64,000 nt of DNA from positions 62,001 through 126,000 of the forward strand of contig CAMYAK010000003.1 of the NCBI GenBank assembly GCA_947253765.1. Reading direction: 5' to 3'. How positions within the stretch are numbered: position 1 is the stretch's first letter; every line of letters starts with the position of its first letter. The position numbers and the translations under genes are program-made. Positions 57,923 to 64,000 of the stretch are shown here, one piece after another. The notes beneath the pieces were generated by a model. The model searched no databases, was not told the DNA's origin, and saw only the letters and a program-made list of their open reading frames with translations. Source of the DNA: an uncultured Tissierellia bacterium (GTDB lineage Bacteria > Bacillota > Clostridia > Tissierellales > Peptoniphilaceae).

Positions 57923-58516
57923 TCAGCTGACTTCTATGTCATCATAGGCAAGCTCAACTGACGTTTCTCTTCCGAACATTGTGATTAAAGCCTTCAAGGT
58001 CTCTTTCTCCCGGTTAACCTCTTCAACCTTTGCGGTAAAGCCGGAGAAGGGCCCAAAAACAATATCAACAACATCCCCAACACTTACATTAATCTCCCTG
58101 CGATGTACCTGATCTCTTACCCCGAACTGTGCCACTTCCGTCGGTGTCAGAGGCACCGCCTGAGTACCTGTTCCGACGAAACCTGTGACCCCGTTAGTAT
58201 TTCTAATTAAATACCAGGATTGGGGGGTTACAATCATTTTTACCATCACATAACCGGGCAATATCTTTCTCTCCTTGATTACCCTTTCGTTATTTTTAAC
58301 TTCGGTGTATTTTTCAAGGGGAACTCTAACATCAAAAACATGTTCATCCTGGCGGTTCTCAATGATGTTCTTGATCTTATCTCTTACCTGGTTCTCATAG
58401 CCTGAGTATGTATGTATTACATACCAATTAGCATTCTCCGGAGACGGTTTTGAGTCATCCGAGGCCTGCTCAGATGTCTCTAGAGGCTTTTTTTCTTCGA
58501 AATTGTCCGGGAACAT
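57923..58516 (-). CDS. nusG: Transcription termination/antitermination factor NusG
   Basis: 197 residues. An acidic N-terminal extension of ~30 residues precedes the NGN domain (NWYVIHTYSGYENQVRDKI, KILPGYVMVKM, VTGFVG). A KOW motif follows (VGDVVDIVFGPFSGFTAKVEEVN). Modulates RNA polymerase pausing. GGAGG lies five bases before the ATG. It overlaps no neighbour; secE is 16 bases upstream. Confidence 0.96.
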   Translation of the reverse strand: MFPDNFEEKKPLETSEQASDDSKPSPENANWYVIHTYSGYENQVRDKIKNIIENRQDEHVFDVRVPLEKYTEVKNNERVIKERKILPGYVMVKMIVTPQSWYLIRNTNGVTGFVGTGTQAVPLTPTEVAQFGVRDQVHRREINVSVGDVVDIVFGPFSGFTAKVEEVNREKETLKALITMFGRETSVELAYDDIEVS

Positions 58517-58532
58517 AAAAACCTCCGTTCGA

Positions 58533-58718
58533 CTACAGTATGATACCGATCAGCCACCCGAAAATAATATCTAAAGCCCAGCAAAACAGAGCCACTGCCA
58601 ATGTTATTACCAGCGTGACTATGGTGTACTGAACCGCTTCAGAGGGACTCGGCCACTGAATCTTTTTGTATTCCACCCGGGAAGCCTGTAAGCGTCCCAT
58701 ATCTCTTTTTTCAGCCAT
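58533..58718 (-). CDS. secE: Preprotein translocase subunit SecE
   Basis: 61 residues: short basic N-terminus, EYKKIQWPSPSEAVQYT, and one membrane span (IVTLVITLAVALFCWALDII). Single-span SecE is typical of Firmicutes. In the conserved rpmG-secE-nusG order. Confidence 0.95.
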   Translation of the reverse strand: MAEKRDMGRLQASRVEYKKIQWPSPSEAVQYTIVTLVITLAVALFCWALDIIFGWLIGIIL

Positions 58719-58727
58719 GTCTGCTCC

Positions 58728-58877
58728 TTACTTCGTTTCCCTGTGCAAAGTGTGCTTTTTGCATACCGGGCAATATTTGCGCAGCTCCAGGCGTCCTTCT
58801 ACGTTTTTTTTGTTTTTGGTGGTATCGTAGTTTCTGTTTTTGCACTCTGTGCATGCTAATTTAACTTTTTCAGTCAT
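58728..58877 (-). CDS. rpmG: Ribosomal protein L33
   Basis: 49 residues from ATG 58877, which has AGGAGG ahead; the frame extends further without a ribosome binding site. Four zinc-binding cysteines in CTECKNRNY and CPVCKKH, so the zinc-dependent form. First gene of the transcript. Confidence 0.95.
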   Translation of the reverse strand: MTEKVKLACTECKNRNYDTTKNKKNVEGRLELRKYCPVCKKHTLHRETK

Positions 58878-58960
58878 GTATTTCCTCCTACTCCCAAAAT
58901 TTATCGGCCGGCCTTTTCTGCGCACTCAAAAAAAACCGTTAACGGCCAATACAGAACATC

Positions 58961-58989
58961 ATATTAGCACAGTTAAAAAATCATTGCAA
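58961..58989 (-). promoter_or_regulatory. Promoter of rpmG-secE-nusG-rplKA
   Basis: Minus-strand TTGCAA, 17 bases, TAATAT, about 85 bases before the rpmG ATG. The rest of the 58926-59148 gap shows no gene. Confidence 0.65.
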
Positions 58990-59148
58990 GGGAAAAATGA
59001 GATAAATGGCTATTTTGAAAGGGTTTGGCACAAAAATCGCATATTAAATTTCCAATTGGTATTGGATGCTATATAAAAATTATAAAATTCGATTTGTATA
59101 AGAAAAATTGGTTATCATATATGCTTAGAACGCTTTTATATTTGAAAT

Positions 59149-59177
59149 TTGAAATTCTGAAAATTTATTAATATAAT
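59149..59177 (+). promoter_or_regulatory. Promoter of the CDF transporter gene
   Basis: TTGAAA, 17 bases, TATAAT; predicted start about 25 bases before the ATG. Confidence 0.75.
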
Positions 59178-59208
59178 GGCGGACAATCTGAATTTTTGGG
59201 AGTAAGTG

Positions 59209-60375
59209 ATGACAAGTTTTTTGATAAAGCGCTTTGTAAATGCTGATTCCGGCAAGGGAGAAGCACGAAAACAATACGGCAACCTTTCTTCTGTGGTAGG
59301 CATAGTTGTAAATGTTTTTCTGTCCATAGTCAAGGTCTGCATAGGGCTGCTGAGCGGATCCATAGCCATCCTGGGTGACGGTATCAATAACGTGGCAGAT
59401 TCCGGTTCGGCAATTATATCGCTGGCCAGCTTTCACATTGGCGCCAAGCCCGCGGACAAGGACCACCCCTTCGGCCATGCCAGGTTTGAATACATAAGTT
59501 CCAGCATCGTCGCTATTTCGATTATACACATAGCTGTAGGCCTGTTCAGGGGATCTATTAATAAAATTATGACTCCCGACATCTTGACCGGAAACTTTTT
59601 GATGTATTCCGTCCTGATAGTTTCAATACTCGCGAAAATATGGCTTTATCTTTTCTATAAAAAAATCGGCACCACCATTGATTCCGGCCTTATCTTGGCC
59701 AATGCTGACGACTCGATGGCGGATGTTCTGTCCACATCCTCTATTCTATTGGCAACTGTTATATCTGCTTTGACCGGAAGAAACCTTGACGGCTACATGG
59801 GCGTTGTCGTTTCTATTATTATCTTCAAGTCAGGTTTTGATATTATGCGGACCACCTTTAACCACCTTATGGGGGCTCTCCCGGATCACAGGGATGTAAA
59901 GCACATTGAGAACTACCTGCTCTCCTTTGAGGGAGTACTGGGTATCCACGACCTTATCATGCATGACTATGGCCCCGGCAGAACTTTTGTGACCGTCCAT
60001 ATTGAGGTCGACGCCGATAAGAGCATACTTGAAAGTCATGCCCTGGTTGACCACATAGAAAGGCAGATAAAAGCTGATGAAGGGATTTCCTTAACAATTC
60101 ATATGGACCCCTTGGAAATAAATGACCCCAAAACAAAGGAGCTTATAAAAAAAATTGACAGCCTTGTGAAGGCCCTAAATCCGGTATACTCAATTCACGA
60201 TTTTCGCGTAGTTGATTCGGGAAAATATACCAATGTGGTTTTCGATGTCCTTATTCCCGCCGATGCCAAAGAAGACGATGCCGATATTGAAGCCAGGATA
60301 AAAAATATTATCAAGGCCCTCCGGCCTGACTTGGTCCCGGTTATTGTGATTGATAGGGACTATATTGATATGTAA
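59209..60375 (+). CDS. Cation diffusion facilitator (metal exporter)
   Basis: 388 residues from ATG 59209 (GGGAG six bases upstream; a GTG one codon earlier is possible). Six membrane segments with the metal-site patterns NNVADSGSAI in TM2 and DSMADVLS in TM5, and DHPFGHARFEY after TM2. A long C-terminal cytoplasmic part (LMGALPDHRDV, GIHDLIMHDYGPGRTFVTVHIEVD) with an extra acidic domain. Probably exports Zn, Mn or Fe using proton exchange; the exact metal cannot be read. Confidence 0.9.
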   Translation: MTSFLIKRFVNADSGKGEARKQYGNLSSVVGIVVNVFLSIVKVCIGLLSGSIAILGDGINNVADSGSAIISLASFHIGAKPADKDHPFGHARFEYISSSIVAISIIHIAVGLFRGSINKIMTPDILTGNFLMYSVLIVSILAKIWLYLFYKKIGTTIDSGLILANADDSMADVLSTSSILLATVISALTGRNLDGYMGVVVSIIIFKSGFDIMRTTFNHLMGALPDHRDVKHIENYLLSFEGVLGIHDLIMHDYGPGRTFVTVHIEVDADKSILESHALVDHIERQIKADEGISLTIHMDPLEINDPKTKELIKKIDSLVKALNPVYSIHDFRVVDSGKYTNVVFDVLIPADAKEDDADIEARIKNIIKALRPDLVPVIVIDRDYIDM

Positions 60376-60376
60376 T

Positions 60377-60406
60377 AAAAAAGAGAGGATTAATCCTCTC
60401 TTTTTT
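60377..60406. terminator. Terminator between CDF gene and tRNA-Pro
   Basis: A perfect palindromic AAAAAAGAGAGGATT with its complement, flanked by A and T runs, works in both directions: for the CDF gene (+) and the tRNA-Pro gene (-). Confidence 0.85.
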
Positions 60407-60409
60407 AAA

Positions 60410-60483
60410 TCGGAGTGAGAGGATTCGAACCTCCGGCCTCCTGCTCCCGAAGCAGGCGCGCTACCGAGCTGCGCTACACCCCG
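60410..60483 (-). tRNA. tRNA-Pro(CGG)
   Basis: 74 nt on the minus strand. Acceptor CGGGGTG with CACTCCG, discriminator A, D-arm GCTCGGTAGCGC, anticodon stem CCTGC/GCAGG with loop TTCGGGA (anticodon CGG), and T-loop GTTCGAATC. CCA not encoded. Confidence 0.95.
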
Positions 60484-60565
60484 TAATATATTTCTATAGC
60501 TTTAGAATTCTAACATATGTGTCCCTGCCAATGCAAGGCATCCATTTGAAATTACCATTAAACAT

Positions 60566-60596
60566 AAAAAAGACGGCGCGGTGTGCCGTCTTTTTT
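60566..60596 (-). terminator. Terminator of tRNA-Pro(TGG)
   Basis: AAAAAGACGGC, 7-base loop, GCCGTCTTTTTT; strong in both directions, lying right after the tRNA 3' end. Confidence 0.85.
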
Positions 60597-60598
60597 AA

Positions 60599-60672
60599 TC
60601 GGGGCGAAGGGATTCGAACCCCCGGCCTCATGGTCCCAAACCACGCGCGCTACCGAGCTGCGCCACGCCCCG
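60599..60672 (-). tRNA. tRNA-Pro(TGG)
   Basis: 74 nt on the minus strand. Acceptor CGGGGCG/CGCCCCG, discriminator A, anticodon stem CGTGG/CCATG with loop TTTGGGA (anticodon TGG), and T-loop GTTCGAATC. CCA not encoded. Nearly identical in body to the CGG isoacceptor. Confidence 0.95.
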
Positions 60673-60788
60673 AAGATGAATGCATCATAAATATCTTCTA
60701 AGAGACCCGTTTAATATACCACAGCCGGCCGTTTTAATCAACATTTCCGGCTGTTAATCTCTTGCACAAATTTGATCTAATTCTCGAG

Positions 60789-60797
60789 TGATATAAT
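60789..60797 (+). promoter_or_regulatory. Extended -10 promoter of the MATE gene
   Basis: TGA followed by TATAAT about 30 bases before the start at 60828. No good -35 at 17 bases. Confidence 0.5.
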
Positions 60798-60827
60798 TAT
60801 TAATCATAAAGAATGAAAGGAGCCCCC

Positions 60828-62198
60828 ATGAATAAGAAAAACAAGCTTGAAAGCGAAAGTATTGGAAAATTACTTTTATCCCTATCTCTTCCGGCAATAC
60901 TGGGTCAGCTGGTAAGCCTTATATATAACCTTGTGGACAGAATTTACATCGGTCATATGACCGATGTTGGAGGCTTGGCCCTTACGGGCGTCGGCATAAC
61001 CGCCCCTCTAATTCTGATGATTGCCGCTTTTGCTCAACTCATAGGCATGGGAGGCGTTCCGCTTGCTTCAATAAAAATGGGAGAACATAAGAAAGAAGAA
61101 GGCGAAAGGATTTTGGGAAATTCTTTTTCGGCCTTGGCCATCTGCTCATTAATTCTTATGGTCATATTTTTTGTTTTTATGACTCCCCTGCTTAAACTAT
61201 TCGGAGCCAGCACAGAAACCTTGGATTACGCTTATCAATACCTTGAAATATATGTCCTGGGCACGCCTTTTGTAATGATGACTATAGGCATGAACCCCTA
61301 TATTACGGGACAGGGATTTGCCACAAAAGGCATGATGACCGTATCAATCGGTGCCATAATAAATATAGTACTCGACCCGATTTTTATTTTCACATTTAAC
61401 ATGGGCGTTAAGGGTGCCGCCTTGGCCACAATCATATCCCAGGCAATATCCGCAATCTGGGTCCTATATTTTTTAAGCGGCAAAAAGACCCTGCTTAAGC
61501 TCAGAAAAAAGAATTTCTCCATAAGCTCAGAGATTCTCATACCAATGATAAAGCTGGGACTTTCCCCATTTATTATGACAATTACCGAATCCCTTTTAAT
61601 AATTTCATTCAACGCCAACCTACAGCGCTATGTCGGGGATTTAGGCGTTGGAGCCATGACCATACTCTCATCATGCATGCAGTTTGTTTTCCTGCCGCTG
61701 AGCGGCCTGACCCAAGGGGCCCAACCTATAACCTCTTACAACTATGGTGCTGAAAATGTTGAAAGGGTCAAGGACAGCTTCAAGTATCTTTTCATAATAT
61801 CTGTGACCTACTCCTGCCTGATCTGGCTGGCTATGATGATTTTCCCGGGTTTCTTCGCATCTCTCTTTACTTCCGACCAAGCTATAATCAGGGCCTCTTC
61901 ATATGGGTTGAGAATATATATTGCAGGTGCCTTTGCATTGGGCGTCCAGATATCATGTCAGCAGACCTTTATAGCCCTTGGCAATGCTAAAAGCTCACTG
62001 TTCCTGGCAATCCTGAGAAAAATAATTCTTCTCATCCCCCTCATCTATATCCTGCCTCACTTTTTGACAAAAAAATATGCCGCGATCCTTATTGCCGAGC
62101 CTATATCCGATATAGTCGCAGCAGGAGTCACAGCATATATGTTTTTTAAAGAGTTTAAGATTCTCATTCTTGAAATGAAGTATAGAAAACTCAATTAA
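60828..62198 (+). CDS. MATE-family efflux transporter
   Basis: 456 residues from ATG 60828, preceded by AAAGGAG; an earlier in-frame ATG overlaps that site. Twelve hydrophobic segments. N-half signature SLPAILGQLVSLIYNLVDRIYIGHM and C-half LPLSGLTQGAQPITSYNYGAENVERVK are typical of Firmicute MATE/NorM-like proteins. Probably exports cationic drugs or metabolites with Na+ or H+; substrate unknown. Single-gene unit, convergent with the MreB-like gene. Confidence 0.92.
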   Translation: MNKKNKLESESIGKLLLSLSLPAILGQLVSLIYNLVDRIYIGHMTDVGGLALTGVGITAPLILMIAAFAQLIGMGGVPLASIKMGEHKKEEGERILGNSFSALAICSLILMVIFFVFMTPLLKLFGASTETLDYAYQYLEIYVLGTPFVMMTIGMNPYITGQGFATKGMMTVSIGAIINIVLDPIFIFTFNMGVKGAALATIISQAISAIWVLYFLSGKKTLLKLRKKNFSISSEILIPMIKLGLSPFIMTITESLLIISFNANLQRYVGDLGVGAMTILSSCMQFVFLPLSGLTQGAQPITSYNYGAENVERVKDSFKYLFIISVTYSCLIWLAMMIFPGFFASLFTSDQAIIRASSYGLRIYIAGAFALGVQISCQQTFIALGNAKSSLFLAILRKIILLIPLIYILPHFLTKKYAAILIAEPISDIVAAGVTAYMFFKEFKILILEMKYRKLN

Positions 62199-62226
62199 GT
62201 CAAGACCTGCATCCTTTATCAGGATC

Positions 62227-63285
62227 TCAACCTGTTCTAAGTCTCTCCCTGTCCTTGATCTGCTTTCTGGCAGCCTGTGAGAATATGACGTCCGAAGGAT
62301 CCCACTTCTTAATCCTGCTGAAAGCCGCTTCACATCCCCTAACCTGTGAAATTATGGGGTTGTCTATCCGGTGAACATCTATTGAGAGCTCCTCAGCAAT
62401 CATGCTGTCCAGTCCCCTTATCAACGATCCGCCTCCGGTAAGCAAAATCCCTCGATCATATAGGTCTGCCGCCAATTCCGGCGGAGTCTGAGCTAGGGTT
62501 TCATGAATAGCTCCGACGATCTTCCTGAGCTCACCTTCCAAGGCCTCATGAACATCGGCCCCGGTCACCGTAATAGCTGACGGAAGGCCGTCGCTAAGTC
62601 CCCTGCCCCTTACAAGCATACTTGAGGACTTATCATTCTCTGATCCGCACCCCAATTCTTTTTTTATGGTCTCCGCAGTCTTCTCTCCGATTATTACATT
62701 GTATTTTTTGCTTACCATATCTGATATGGCCAGGTCAAAATCCAAACCTGCAGTTCTTATGCAAGTGGAGATGACAATCTCTCCCATAGAAATGATAGCA
62801 ATATCAGTTATTCCGCCGCCGATATCCGCCACCATATATCCCCCGGGTCTGTATATGTCCAGGCCCAGTGCCAGACAAGCCGCTATGGGACTTTCAAGCA
62901 GATAAACATTGTGGGCCCCCGCAGCCTTTGCCAGTTGATATATGGCCCTGATCTGGATCTGGCTGACATTGGACGGCACCGTCATTATCACGTCCGGAGA
63001 AATAAAGCCCTTCTGGCCGGCCTTTCGAATATAGTATTTTAAAAGCCTTTCGGCTGATTTATAATCATCAATTACTCCGGCCTTGACCGGCCTCTTTGCC
63101 GCAATATTTCCCGGAGTCCTGCCGGGCATCCTTTCAGCCTGAGAACCCAAGGCAACTATCTCATCCGTAAATATATCATAGGCAATAATACATGGCTCAT
63201 TTACAGACAGGCCCTTTGGGGCTGTCCGCAAACGAAAATAGGTGGTTCCCATATCAATTGCCAAGTTTTTCCGAAATAAGGCCAT
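62227..63285 (-). CDS. mreB: MreB-family actin-like protein
   Basis: 352 residues. Actin-like ATP-binding motifs LAIDMGTTYFRL (phosphate 1), MVADIGGGITDIAIIS (phosphate 2) and GILLTGGGSLIRGLD (adenosine), with the MreB-type PSNVSQIQIRAIYQLAKAAGA and LLESPIAACLALGLD. Cytoskeletal filaments guiding cell-wall growth. The gene is alone, without mreCD, so it could be an Mbl/MreBH-like paralogue. AGGAGG precedes the ATG. Confidence 0.88.
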   Translation of the reverse strand: MALFRKNLAIDMGTTYFRLRTAPKGLSVNEPCIIAYDIFTDEIVALGSQAERMPGRTPGNIAAKRPVKAGVIDDYKSAERLLKYYIRKAGQKGFISPDVIMTVPSNVSQIQIRAIYQLAKAAGAHNVYLLESPIAACLALGLDIYRPGGYMVADIGGGITDIAIISMGEIVISTCIRTAGLDFDLAISDMVSKKYNVIIGEKTAETIKKELGCGSENDKSSSMLVRGRGLSDGLPSAITVTGADVHEALEGELRKIVGAIHETLAQTPPELAADLYDRGILLTGGGSLIRGLDSMIAEELSIDVHRIDNPIISQVRGCEAAFSRIKKWDPSDVIFSQAARKQIKDRERLRTG

Positions 63286-63306
63286 GGACCTCTCCTCCTG
63301 AAATAG

Positions 63307-64000
63307 TTATTTTAAAGCATCCAAAAGATCTTGGACACGGTCAGTCTTTTCCCAAGCAAAGTCCTGGTCTTCCCTGCCGAAATGACCATAGGCAGCTGTT
63401 TTTGAATATATTGGTCTCTTTAAATCCAACTGGTCTACAATGGCCTTGGGTCTGAAGTCGAACACTTTCCAAACCAGGTCGATAAGCTTGTCATCTCCAA
63501 GTTTTGAGGTTCCGAAGCTGTTTACGTCCAGGGAGAAGGGTTCAGCCCTGCCAATGGCATAGGACAGTTCAATTTCAACCTCATCGCACAAACCGGCAGC
63601 CACCAGATTCTTTGCCACGTACCTTGCATAGTATGCGGCTGACCTGTCGACTTTTGAAGGATCCTTACCGGAAAAAGCTCCGCCCCCGTGATGGGCCCTG
63701 TCACCATAGGTGTCAACAATCAGCTTCCTCCCGGTCAATCCAGAGTCCGCTGCAGGTCCACCCAGTTCAAAGCGACCTGTCGGATTCACATGGAATTTGG
63801 TTTCAGAATCGAGCAGCATTGGATCTATGACCGGACAAACCACATTCATCCAAAGTTCTTCTTTAAGCTCCTTCATAGATATATCAGGCCCGTGCTGGGT
63901 TGATATGAGTATGGCGTCAACCCTTTTTGCCTTGCCGTTTTCATACTCTATACTTACCTGGGTTTTCCCGTCAGGTCTAAGATTCTTAACAATGCCTTTT
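63307..64000 (-). CDS. metK: S-adenosylmethionine synthetase, C-terminal part (partial)
   Basis: Makes S-adenosylmethionine from methionine and ATP. The coding frame is open to the right edge, so the N-terminal ~165 residues lie outside. Visible are the GRFELGGPAADSGLTGRKLIVDTYG, the signature GGGAFSGKDPSKVDRSAAYYARY and the C-terminal FGREDQDFAWEKTD. Lies 21 bases upstream of the mreB ATG in the same direction, possibly co-transcribed. Confidence 0.96.
   Translation of the reverse strand, partial: KGIVKNLRPDGKTQVSIEYENGKAKRVDAILISTQHGPDISMKELKEELWMNVVCPVIDPMLLDSETKFHVNPTGRFELGGPAADSGLTGRKLIVDTYGDRAHHGGGAFSGKDPSKVDRSAAYYARYVAKNLVAAGLCDEVEIELSYAIGRAEPFSLDVNSFGTSKLGDDKLIDLVWKVFDFRPKAIVDQLDLKRPIYSKTAAYGHFGREDQDFAWEKTDRVQDLLDALK

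Overview
The window looks like the chromosome of a butyrate-forming, anaerobic, low-to-moderate GC Firmicute, perhaps a Clostridia or Tissierellia relative. The basis is a complete thiolase/crotonase/HBD/acyl-CoA dehydrogenase/EtfBA operon, Gram-positive gene order (dnaE-pfkA-pyk; rpmG-secE-nusG-rplK-rplA-rplJ-rplL), canonical AGGAGG ribosome binding sites and a large Firmicute-type HK97-like prophage. The species cannot be named from sequence reading alone.

Layout. 1-2700: the start of a membrane/exported protein running off the left edge, thymidine kinase (tdk), a chimeric remnant of two mobile-element genes, a DUF3021 membrane protein, and a repeat-rich non-coding stretch. 2.7-15 kb (mostly minus strand): pyk, pfkA, dnaE, a zinc-ribbon membrane protein, a sirtuin, deoC, pgi, a PP2C-type phosphatase, a THUMP-domain RNA methyltransferase, and gtrA on the plus strand. 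15-21.2 kb: the butyrate operon thl-crt-hbd-bcd-etfB-etfA on the minus strand, with a consensus promoter and a near-perfect Rex operator just downstream of it.

21.67-55.34 kb: a prophage of about 33.7 kb inserted at the 3' end of tRNA-Val(CAC), bounded by a 21-bp direct repeat (attL 21667-21687, attR 55319-55339). Read from the right it has: integrase, BRO/DinD-like protein, two ImmA/IrrE-type proteases (one truncated), a truncated RhuM, an Abi_2/AbiF-type HEPN protein behind a promoter-driven, terminator-ended small RNA, a CI-like repressor, and a divergent Cro-like protein. Then come early/replication genes (Gp157, Sak4-like ATPase, DUF669 with an SSB-like tail, replisome organiser, RusA), a late regulator, a structured non-coding region, HNH, TerS, TerL, portal, a fused protease-capsid gene with an internal start, head-tail connectors, major tail protein, a tail chaperone with a -1 frameshift site, an autonomous moron gene, tape measure, Dit, Tal, a BppU-like fibre, a carbohydrate-binding protein, amidase endolysin, holin and a small-ORF cassette. 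A second diverged copy of that terminal cassette lies just outside attL.

55.3-64 kb: tRNA-Val, the rplKAJL/nusG/secE/rpmG group (minus strand) with an L10 leader and a likely L1-binding leader, a CDF metal transporter, two tRNA-Pro genes, a MATE transporter, an MreB-family protein and the 3' part of metK. rpoB does not follow rplL here.

The items most worth a second look are the AbiF-like gene with its small RNA placed between the repressor and immA, the protease-capsid fusion with a perfect internal Shine-Dalgarno, the moron with its own promoter and terminator, and the duplicated cassette straddling attL.
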